DNA of 7,802 bases, taken from positions 1-7,802 of the forward strand of contig JAIRRE010000281.1 in the NCBI GenBank assembly GCA_031256125.1, given 5' to 3'. This DNA comes from Burkholderiaceae bacterium. GTDB taxonomy: Bacteria > Pseudomonadota > Gammaproteobacteria > Burkholderiales > Burkholderiaceae_C. Numbering within the stretch: the stretch's first letter is position 1; every line of letters begins with the position of its first letter. Both the position numbers and the translations under genes were made by a program. Shown here piece after piece: positions 1 to 5,943 of the stretch. The notes below the pieces were generated by a model, which was given only the letters and a program-made list of their open reading frames with translations, was not told the DNA's origin and searched no databases.

Positions 1-151
1 GCAGGTCAAGGTGCAAGCCGAGCGCGCTTTGGCTGCGGGCGGCCTGACGGGCAAAACAACCGGCGTGCAGAAACCCGCAGCGAATGGCGCACCCGCGAAA
101 CAACCGCAGCGCCGCAGTACCAAGCGGCGCGATTTCGGCCACGGGCTGTGA
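1..151 (+). CDS. 3' end of an unidentified gene (partial, basic C-terminus)
   Basis: The reading frame starting at base 2 is open for 49 codons and ends at TGA 149-151. Third positions are mostly G or C, as expected for a coding frame in this DNA. The visible peptide is rich in Ala, Gly, Gln, Lys and Arg and ends in a basic stretch (RRSTKRR, then DFGHGL). Such a low-complexity basic tail is common in nucleic-acid-binding proteins, including relaxases and mobilisation proteins, but no domain is visible and I cannot identify the family. The gene runs towards trbI; the two stop codons are 9 bp apart, so this end marks the downstream boundary of the trb operon. The reading is inferred from codon pattern and context. 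The opposite strand here offers no start with a ribosome binding site. Confidence 0.5.
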   Translation, partial: QVKVQAERALAAGGLTGKTTGVQKPAANGAPAKQPQRRSTKRRDFGHGL

Positions 152-187
152 TGCGCCCCGTCAATCCCCCGCCCAAGGCTGCATCAC
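148..187. terminator. Weak inverted repeat between convergent genes, possible bidirectional terminator
   Basis: GTGATGC (148-154) and GCATCAC (181-187) form a perfect 7-bp inverted repeat with a 26-nt loop. It spans the stop codons of the plus-strand gene (149-151) and of trbI (161-163). The position between convergent genes suits a shared terminator. However, the loop is long, the stem is short and no T-run follows on either side, so chance is a real alternative. Confidence 0.2.
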
Positions 188-1480
188 GACCGTCTTGTTG
201 ACCAGCACGTTGAAAGGGTAGCCCGGCCGGATGTTGAGCGTGGGCGCGATGTTCAGGTTCTTGTTCAGGACGTTGGCCGCCGTGGTATCCATCGCCGTGG
301 CGAAGTTGGCCGTGGCCTGGCTTGCTCCGCTAGGCGTGTTGAACGCGCCCGAGTTCTGCGGCTGGCTCAGTTGCGCCGCAGTGCCGAACAGGCTGATGAG
401 AATCGAACTGCCGAAGATTTCCCAGTAGTGGTGATTGACCTCATCGCTAAATCCAGCCTGGCCGATCTGATCGACGCCGGACATGCCGTGCAGATCGAGC
501 GTACTGCCGTCTGGATAAATGATCTCGTTCCAGACCACCATGAGCCGCTCTTGCCCGTACTGCACCATGCTGTTGTACTCGCCCACCAGTTTGGCGCTTT
601 GCGGAATCAGCACCACACTGGGATTGCGGCTGTCATAGACCGTGCGGCGCACTTGCGCCGTAATCGTTCCCGGCAAATCGCTGTCGATGGCCGTGACCAT
701 CACCGCCGGGATGATGCTTCCGGCGAACAGTTCATAGTCGCCCTGGGCCGCCTGCCGCGTGGCGGGCAAGTAGCCACCGGCGCTGCTGTTGTTACCCACG
801 TCTTGCTGCCAAGCCTTGTTGGCGTCAATGCCCGCCTTGCCGGTATTGCTGCCCGCGATTCCCTTGAGGTAGTCGGCTTGCAACTGACCCAGACCGCCCG
901 CCTGGTTGTTCGCGTTCGAGGCCACCAGCGCCGATCCCGGCGGGCCGCCCTGTGGCGCGGAGCGCTGGACTGGACTGCCCGCAACCTGCATGTTCTGGGA
1001 CTTCACGTCCGATTCAATGGCCGCGCGCCGGGCCATCGCATCGTCTTCCATATCCTTGTAACGCTGGTTGAGTAGCCACTCCCGGTATTTCTGCTCGGCG
1101 GTGATCGGGGCCGAGGCTTTGGGCCTGGGCGCGCACGGCCACGGCGAGTTGTTGCGCTGTTCGCAATCATTTTGGGGGTTGTTCGCTGCGGCGGCGGGCT
1201 GGGCAGGCGTTGGCACCGGCGGCGCGGCGCTGCGCATCCCGCTGAAATCCGGCCGCACCTGACCCGGTGCATCGTCGATCACGGCGGTGGGCGCCTGGGC
1301 ATTGCGCTGACCGGCGGCCATGATGCCGTACAGAATGAGACCCAACATCGCGGCGGCAAAGCCGACCACGATGACCTTCGAGCGTTTGGAAAACCGCGCG
1401 CCCAAGCGCCTTGGAGCCTGCTGCAAGGCAATACCCTTGGCGCCCGCGCCCGTCACGTCTTCAACTTCCGAATCCGCCAT
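161..1480 (-). CDS. trbI: TrbI, VirB10-like core-channel protein of conjugative T4SS
   Basis: The 439-residue product is close to the roughly 460 residues of RP4 TrbI. A short cytoplasmic N-terminus is followed by one membrane segment (about 35-53). A periplasmic linker rich in Pro, Ala and Gln contains a charged, probably coiled stretch (about 127-165). The VirB10/TrbI C-terminal domain spans about 250-439. Family-like signatures are GSIIPAVM (254-261), LIPQSAKLVGEY (291-302), a WNEIIYPDG strand (317-325), the DEVNHHYWEIFGSSILIS antenna region (346-363) and RPGYPFNVLVNK (418-429). By homology it spans both membranes, forms the outer-membrane pore with TrbG and relays energy from the ATPases. 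The chosen ATG (1480) has AAGGGG 6 nt upstream, overlapping the trbG stop. An in-frame ATG at 1576 would add 32 residues from within trbG and is unlikely. Two cysteines (106, 116) lie in the linker. It is the last trb gene visible. Confidence 0.95.
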   Translation of the reverse strand: MADSEVEDVTGAGAKGIALQQAPRRLGARFSKRSKVIVVGFAAAMLGLILYGIMAAGQRNAQAPTAVIDDAPGQVRPDFSGMRSAAPPVPTPAQPAAAANNPQNDCEQRNNSPWPCAPRPKASAPITAEQKYREWLLNQRYKDMEDDAMARRAAIESDVKSQNMQVAGSPVQRSAPQGGPPGSALVASNANNQAGGLGQLQADYLKGIAGSNTGKAGIDANKAWQQDVGNNSSAGGYLPATRQAAQGDYELFAGSIIPAVMVTAIDSDLPGTITAQVRRTVYDSRNPSVVLIPQSAKLVGEYNSMVQYGQERLMVVWNEIIYPDGSTLDLHGMSGVDQIGQAGFSDEVNHHYWEIFGSSILISLFGTAAQLSQPQNSGAFNTPSGASQATANFATAMDTTAANVLNKNLNIAPTLNIRPGYPFNVLVNKTVVMQPWAGD

Positions 1481-1486
1481 GAGACG

Positions 1487-1492
1487 CCCCTT
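1487..1492 (-). promoter_or_regulatory. Ribosome binding site of trbI
   Basis: AAGGGG read on the minus strand, 6 nt before the ATG at 1480. It fixes this start over the upstream ATG at 1576. The site overlaps the last base of the trbG stop codon, so translation of trbG and trbI is probably coupled. Confidence 0.75.
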
Positions 1493-2550
1493 CAACCACC
1501 GACCATCGTCGGGTCTGTGCCGTTCCAGCGCCCCTTGCTGATGGCCCGATCCGGCTTCACTTCCCCATGTGCGCAAGTAACGCTCTGAACGCCCACCACC
1601 AGCTTGAATTTGTCGGGCAAGCCATCGAGGATGGTGTAGCCGCGCACCATCCGGCTGTTGATGAGTTGGGTCGTGTTATGACTTTCGTCGAAGACCGCCG
1701 GGGCATCGCGGTACTGCATGTCATCGGGCATTTGCAGATACACATGGCCGTTGCCGGAGAACACGCGCACCGGCTTGAAGGAGGTTTCACCTTCGCCGGT
1801 ACAGGCGTAGCCGAAGTCCAGCGTGGCCGGATCGAGCTTGCCGAGGGTGGCGTCCTTGCTTTCCTGCACGGCCTGGGCTTGGGCGTGCAGCGAAGTGAGG
1901 CGCCTGTTGTTTCTCTCGATAAGGTCTTGCGGGTTGTAGAACTGCACCAGCGGCACATAGTTGCTCCGGGTGCTGGTGAGCGTCATGTAATACACCCGCC
2001 CCTGATCGGTGAGAACCGTCAGGTTGGTTTCCAGCCCGGCGGCCACCGGCTTGATGACCACCACCGGCGTATCCCCGGCGCGGCTTGCTGCGGCCTTCCA
2101 GCGCACGCTGTCGCCGATGCTCCAGTCGGTAATCTGCTCGCCGGCGAGCAGTTCGATCACGCACAGGTGCAGCGGCGCGCAGCGAATGACCGGCCGGGTT
2201 TCGCCATAGGCGGCCATCACGGTGCCGTTGTCGCCGATCAGTCCGGCGGCCTGGCCGGTGCGTTCCCACAATTGCTGGGCCTGGTCGATTTCGGCGCGGG
2301 AAATGGTATTGATCTGCGGAGGGCGATGCACACGCACGCGGGGCGCGGGCACTTGCTGGGCCACGGGAACGGAGGCGGGTGCCATGACGGGAACTGCCGC
2401 GCTCGCGCCGGACGCCGGCGCTGCGGGCGGTGCGCTGGCCGCCACTGCCGGGGTGTCGGCGGCAGGCGGTGCATCACCGATGGCCCAGGCGCTGCCTGTG
2501 CCGGCGGCCAGCAAAGCAGCGGCCCATGCAATTTGAAAACACAGTTTCAT
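1492..2550 (-). CDS. trbG: TrbG, VirB9-like outer-membrane-complex protein
   Basis: The product has 352 residues, longer than RP4 TrbG (about 297), largely because of an Ala/Pro-rich spacer. A Sec signal peptide occupies 1-23, with a hydrophobic core and a likely cut after SAWA. The Ala/Pro linker covers about 26-76. The VirB9/TrbG core follows, with the first domain about 85-205 (including IELLAGEQITDWSIGD near 132-147 and YYMTLTS near 187-193). A charged helix (about 207-235) leads to the C-terminal beta domain (about 245-330; CTGEG, FKPVRVF, VYLQMPDDM, YTILDGLPDKFKLVVG). By homology it is periplasmic or outer-membrane associated and docks on TrbI to build the core channel. Mature-region cysteines are at 124, 130, 250 and 326. 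The ATG at 2550 is preferred over one at 2571 because AGGAG lies 5 nt upstream and the signal peptide starts there. It sits between trbF and trbI. Confidence 0.95.
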   Translation of the reverse strand: MKLCFQIAWAAALLAAGTGSAWAIGDAPPAADTPAVAASAPPAAPASGASAAVPVMAPASVPVAQQVPAPRVRVHRPPQINTISRAEIDQAQQLWERTGQAAGLIGDNGTVMAAYGETRPVIRCAPLHLCVIELLAGEQITDWSIGDSVRWKAAASRAGDTPVVVIKPVAAGLETNLTVLTDQGRVYYMTLTSTRSNYVPLVQFYNPQDLIERNNRRLTSLHAQAQAVQESKDATLGKLDPATLDFGYACTGEGETSFKPVRVFSGNGHVYLQMPDDMQYRDAPAVFDESHNTTQLINSRMVRGYTILDGLPDKFKLVVGVQSVTCAHGEVKPDRAISKGRWNGTDPTMVGG

Positions 2551-2555
2551 AAAAA

Positions 2556-2560
2556 CTCCT
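2556..2560 (-). promoter_or_regulatory. Strong ribosome binding site of trbG
   Basis: AGGAG on the minus strand, 5 nt before the ATG at 2550. This is the best Shine-Dalgarno match in the window and selects the start that opens directly with the signal peptide. It lies in the largest intergenic gap of the operon (42 bp, 2551-2592). Confidence 0.8.
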
Positions 2561-2592
2561 GAATCACGCACAAGGCGTTCTTGCGATGTCGA

Positions 2593-3354
2593 TCAACCGG
2601 CCTGACTGGATCGTTCGGCTGCGGGTGGGGTGGGGTTGGCTGGCTTTTGCTGCGGCTGCGGTGTTTCCGCGCCTGCGAAGACTTGCGTCCAGCTCACGTC
2701 GCGCACGTACATGCCCATCGGGCTGGCCAGCGACACCTTGGGCGACGCAGCCAACTTCGCGTCGATCCCGGTCGTGACGTTGGCTTTCCAGTGTTCGGTT
2801 GCGCCCTGCTGGCCCAATTGGGTTCTGGTTTCATCCCACGTCACCTGATACGTGTCTTTGGAAATGACCAGCACGCTCGTAATGGCCACTGCCTTGGTGG
2901 CGCTGTCCAAGGGTGGATTGGCGCGATACCAGGCGCTCAGGTAGGAAGCCGCATTGGTTCCGGCCATCGCATACACCCGGTCGATCAAAACCTTTTGGGC
3001 GTTTTGATCGCCCAAAGCGGTGCGGGCATCCCAGATCCAGTTACTCACCAACGCTTCGGCCACGCGCTGGGTGACGGCCTGCCGCGAGTCGCGTACCGGC
3101 ATGGCCACGGCCACCGGGCCGCCCAGTTGATCGACCTGCACCACGTAAGGCTGAATCTTCGATTGGGAACCGATCCAGACCACGCCGGCCACGGCGATTC
3201 CTGTAATACCGAAGGCGCAGAAGGCGGCATAACGCCAGTTGCGGGCGCGCACGATGAAGCCGCCGAACATCTCGTCGTGTTCGCGCCGGGCGTTCAGGTA
3301 GGGATTGGCCACAGTGGCTTTGGCCGGTGCTGCGTTCGGGAGCTTTGGGGGCAT
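2593..3354 (-). CDS. trbF: TrbF, VirB8-like inner-membrane T4SS protein
   Basis: The 253-residue product is close to RP4 TrbF (about 260). It has a cytoplasmic N-terminus (1-40, including NPYLNARREHDEMFG, typical of TrbF), a single membrane segment (about 42-62), then a periplasmic VirB8/TrbF domain (about 65-228). That domain holds IQPYVVQVDQLG (67-78) and, near its end, SPMGMYVRDVSWTQ (211-224), which corresponds to the conserved NPxG-type motif of VirB8 proteins. The last 25 residues are a Pro/Gln/Ala-rich tail. By homology it is a bitopic assembly factor that contacts TrbG, TrbI and TrbL in the inner-membrane complex. The start lies 10 bp after the trbL stop; only a weak AGG is present upstream (3364-3366), so translation may be coupled to trbL. 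No catalytic function is expected. Confidence 0.95.
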   Translation of the reverse strand: MPPKLPNAAPAKATVANPYLNARREHDEMFGGFIVRARNWRYAAFCAFGITGIAVAGVVWIGSQSKIQPYVVQVDQLGGPVAVAMPVRDSRQAVTQRVAEALVSNWIWDARTALGDQNAQKVLIDRVYAMAGTNAASYLSAWYRANPPLDSATKAVAITSVLVISKDTYQVTWDETRTQLGQQGATEHWKANVTTGIDAKLAASPKVSLASPMGMYVRDVSWTQVFAGAETPQPQQKPANPTPPAAERSSQAG

Positions 3355-3364
3355 GGCGTAAAAC

Positions 3365-5155
3365 CTAGTCTTCGTAATGCTTGAAGCGAATGGAGGCGCT
3401 GCCGGTCTGGCCGTCGCTTGATTTGAGGTGCTGCGCCGCGCTGGAGAGCTTGTCTTTGGCGTAAGCGCCGGCGCGCTGGCCGAAAGACGGGGCTTGCTGG
3501 CTGCCGGCCAATTTGTCGATGGCCGCCGTCAGCTTGTCCATCTGCCCGGCGCTGGCCATGCCCCCGGTCTGGGCCGCGCCGGCCCCGGCGATGGCGTTGT
3601 CGTTGCCCACAGGGGAAACTTCCGGCGGTTTCTGATCTGGAATGGCCTGATCTGGGATGGCGTCGCCGCTTGTGCTCTTGCCATCCGTGCCGGTAAAACT
3701 GCCCGTGCCTAGGCTGGGCGGAATGTTGTAACGATCCGAGGCCGCGATTTCTTCCAAAGGCACGAACTCATCCGGCACAGGCGATCCCTCGGACGGCAAT
3801 TGCGCAGCGGCTTCGACCGGCGATGCGGAGGCACTCTTGCCAGATGCGGAAGTGCCCTTGTTGGCTGCGGCGGGAGCGCCCTTGTCCGTGGCGGCGGATG
3901 CGTCCTTCTCGCCCGTGCCTTGATCGCCTGCGGGAGCGTTCGGAGTGCCGCCGGGGTTGCCACCGCCGGGTGACGGTTTCGGGGCGCTACTGCCGCTACT
4001 GCCGCCGCCACCCAGCCCCAGCATCCTTTGTCCGGCTGCCGCCACGCTTTGGTACGCCGAAGAAGCGGTCTGGGCGGTATCGGCGGCTGTGCTGCCCAGG
4101 GACTTGGCCCCCGATACGGCAGACTTGGCCGCGCCGCTTACAGCCGCCGCCGAGCCGGGTATGGCCGCCGCCGCTCCCACGGCCGCCCCGGTTGCGGCCA
4201 TCGCCGCCCCGGCCATGCTGCCCAGACTCATGTTCGGGGTGCCGTTCAAAAAACTCCCGGCCATCGAGGGCACGTTCCAGGCCAGCCCCGCGTAGATCAG
4301 GACGACCATCATCATCTGGGCGTACTGCCCCAGGGTCAGGGTCTGACCCGTCACCAGGGCATTGACCCCGTTGGTCACGATCTGATCGCCCAGTCCCACG
4401 ATCAAAAAGATCACCATCAACTTGACGCCCACGCTGACCGCATACGCAAAATACTTCTCGCCCCAAGGCAGGGTCCAGCGCGATCCGGTAAAGCCCAGCA
4501 TCACCGCCCCGCCAAAGAGCACGATGAAGGCTTCGATTTCCGTCATCAGCAGTTGCAGCGTGATGAGGAAGTACGCGATGATCGTCACCACGATGCTGGC
4601 CACGGTCATCAGCGCAAAAAGGAATTTATCGGCCAAGCCGCTGGCGGCCCAATTCGATGCAGAAACCGTCAGGTTGTTGGCCACACACAAGCCCACGTTC
4701 ATCACCGCGCTGGGCGAAATCATTCCCGGCTCCACCGTGGGCGGTGTGGTTCCCGTACTGCCCAGCACGCCGGTGGCCATCTGCCCAAAGCCCTGCAACA
4801 CCATAGGAATCCAGGTCGGCGCATAAGAAATCGCCAGCCAGTAGAAGAACATGATCGACATGATCTTGAAGAACACCGAGGCCAGCAGGTCGCCGATCTC
4901 GTGCTTGCGCAGCACCCAGTTGATCGCCGCCCAGGTGAACTCGATGGCCGCCAGCGCCCAGAAGATGTGCGATGCGATGCCGCTGGCGTTGGTGAGCCAA
5001 CTGCTGCTCGCCCCGTAAAAGCTGCTCACCGTGCTGTCGAACAAGCCGCCCTTGGCCTGAGACGCCAGCGTGCAAGCGCCCGCCCAGGCGCTCCCGCACC
5101 CCAGCAGGAAAGCCAGGGTGAGAAATACCTTTGCGGCAACGGCGCGCGGCTTCAC
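3365..5155 (-). CDS. trbL: TrbL, VirB6-like polytopic inner-membrane protein
   Basis: From the GTG at 5155 the product is 596 residues (RP4 TrbL is about 528). A signal-like segment (1-25, ending GSAWA) is followed by about six membrane segments near 60-82, 90-112, 177-202, 205-222, 235-257 and 276-294. An NVPSMAGSFLNG stretch then leads into a long soluble tail (about 310-596) rich in Ala, Gly, Ser and Pro. The TrbL/VirB6 family forms the inner-membrane channel part of the mating apparatus and contacts the substrate. I chose GTG because it lies 13 bp after the trbJ stop and opens directly with a signal sequence. An in-frame ATG at 5239 would add 28 Pro/Arg-rich residues inside trbJ. The Shine-Dalgarno is weak (CGGAA). 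The trbF start follows 10 bp after the stop. The family call is firm; the exact start is less so. Confidence 0.93.
   Translation of the reverse strand: MKPRAVAAKVFLTLAFLLGCGSAWAGACTLASQAKGGLFDSTVSSFYGASSSWLTNASGIASHIFWALAAIEFTWAAINWVLRKHEIGDLLASVFFKIMSIMFFYWLAISYAPTWIPMVLQGFGQMATGVLGSTGTTPPTVEPGMISPSAVMNVGLCVANNLTVSASNWAASGLADKFLFALMTVASIVVTIIAYFLITLQLLMTEIEAFIVLFGGAVMLGFTGSRWTLPWGEKYFAYAVSVGVKLMVIFLIVGLGDQIVTNGVNALVTGQTLTLGQYAQMMMVVLIYAGLAWNVPSMAGSFLNGTPNMSLGSMAGAAMAATGAAVGAAAAIPGSAAAVSGAAKSAVSGAKSLGSTAADTAQTASSAYQSVAAAGQRMLGLGGGGSSGSSAPKPSPGGGNPGGTPNAPAGDQGTGEKDASAATDKGAPAAANKGTSASGKSASASPVEAAAQLPSEGSPVPDEFVPLEEIAASDRYNIPPSLGTGSFTGTDGKSTSGDAIPDQAIPDQKPPEVSPVGNDNAIAGAGAAQTGGMASAGQMDKLTAAIDKLAGSQQAPSFGQRAGAYAKDKLSSAAQHLKSSDGQTGSASIRFKHYED
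3633..3662 (-). repeat. 15-bp tandem duplication in the trbL tail
   Basis: Two adjacent 15-bp units (3633-3647 and 3648-3662) differ at only 2 positions and encode the doubled peptide AIPDQ-AIPDQ in the disordered tail of TrbL. The unit is a multiple of three, so copy-number change would keep the frame. Confidence 0.8.
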
Positions 5156-5168
5156 AACGCGGTTCCGG

Positions 5169-5921
5169 TCAGTTGACGCCCGTGGCCGGATTGGGCGCGC
5201 TGGCTGGGTTGATCGTGCTGGCGCCGGGGTTGTCCACATCCTGACCGGCCAGCCACCGTTTCAGGGCATCGTCCTTGTGCGCGTCCTGGTTGGCTTCCTG
5301 CCCGATCCGGTTGGCAATGAGCTGGTTGCCCGCCTGCACGTCCGATTGGAGCTTCTGGATTTGCGTGACCATCATCCCGTTGATCTGATTGCCCGCTTGC
5401 AGCAAATCCTTGGTGCCGCTGGCGGTCTGCGACTTCTGCTGGATGACGTTCAAGGCGTCTTGCTGCGTCTGGAAATCGTTGGCGCTTAACTTGTACTGCT
5501 GGAGCACCGCCGCGATCTGGCTGTTGGTGTCGGCGGTCCAGTTGGCCACCTGCTGCGAGTAGTTGCTGATCTGCTGATTCGGATCGCCGTAGGTGTCCGT
5601 CACCCTTTGCGCCACGTTCTGAATTGTGTAGCTCACGCCTTGCGCCTGAGCGATGGCGTTGACCAGTTGAAGCAGCGACTGCTTGATGGCCGGGTCGTTC
5701 CAGTTTTGCAGGGCATTGGCCCCGGAAAACGCCGATTGCAGTTGCTGAAGCTGGTAATACTCGACCTGCAATTGGGAAGTCAGACTGCTCACCAGGGTGA
5801 CTTCCTGCACGATCTGTTCGGGCAAGGTGGCGCCATCGAACCAGCCGGAGGCGTGGGAGGTTCCGGCTATAGCCAGGACTGCCGTTAGTACGAACGCTTG
5901 TGCTTTCACTTTCGTTTGCAT
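5169..5921 (-). CDS. trbJ: TrbJ, VirB5-like periplasmic/pilus-associated protein
   Basis: The 250-residue product matches RP4 TrbJ (about 258) in length and layout. A Sec signal peptide (1-24, likely cut after TSHA) is followed by GWFDGATLPEQIVQE, a typical TrbJ mature start. The rest is almost wholly helical and very rich in Gln (helices about 38-70, 76-108, 113-165 and 170-225). A short Asn/Pro/Ala tail follows (228-250). By homology with VirB5 it is an exported minor pilus component or adhesin-like factor needed for mating-pair formation. The chosen ATG (5921) has AAGGA 6 nt upstream. The same frame runs upstream through trbE as far as 6296, but that part is a shadow with no family similarity. 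The trbE stop is 22 bp upstream and the trbL GTG lies 13 bp downstream. No trbK gene follows it. Confidence 0.93.
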   Translation of the reverse strand: MQTKVKAQAFVLTAVLAIAGTSHASGWFDGATLPEQIVQEVTLVSSLTSQLQVEYYQLQQLQSAFSGANALQNWNDPAIKQSLLQLVNAIAQAQGVSYTIQNVAQRVTDTYGDPNQQISNYSQQVANWTADTNSQIAAVLQQYKLSANDFQTQQDALNVIQQKSQTASGTKDLLQAGNQINGMMVTQIQKLQSDVQAGNQLIANRIGQEANQDAHKDDALKRWLAGQDVDNPGASTINPASAPNPATGVN

Positions 5922-5927
5922 CGCATT

Positions 5928-5932
5928 TCCTT
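5928..5932 (-). promoter_or_regulatory. Ribosome binding site of trbJ
   Basis: AAGGA on the minus strand, 6 nt before the ATG at 5921. It lies in the 22-bp gap after the trbE stop and supports the start that begins with the signal peptide, not the long upstream frame inside trbE. Confidence 0.75.
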
Positions 5933-5943
5933 TCGGGAGGGGA

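Noticed and set aside
1481..1576. ATG at 1576 as the trbI start.
   Set aside because: The extra 32 residues lie inside trbG and resemble no TrbI N-terminus. The ATG at 1480 has a good ribosome binding site.
1567..2562. Plus-strand open frame of 331 codons opposite trbG.
   Set aside because: It mirrors trbG almost exactly, has no good ribosome binding site and reads as His/Gly/Arg-rich low complexity typical of a shadow frame.
3823..4365. Arg/Pro-rich frames on both strands in the trbL tail region as possible small genes.
   Set aside because: They are composition artefacts of the Ala/Gly/Pro-rich coding sequence; no ribosome binding site or conserved motif was seen.
4028..5176. Plus-strand open frame of 382 codons opposite trbL.
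   Set aside because: It is extremely rich in His, Arg and Gln, with no domain. It is a shadow of trbL, whose membrane segments are clear.
5156..5239. ATG at 5239 as the trbL start, overlapping trbJ.
   Set aside because: It would place 28 Pro/Arg-rich residues before a signal sequence. The GTG at 5155 directly after the trbJ stop fits better.
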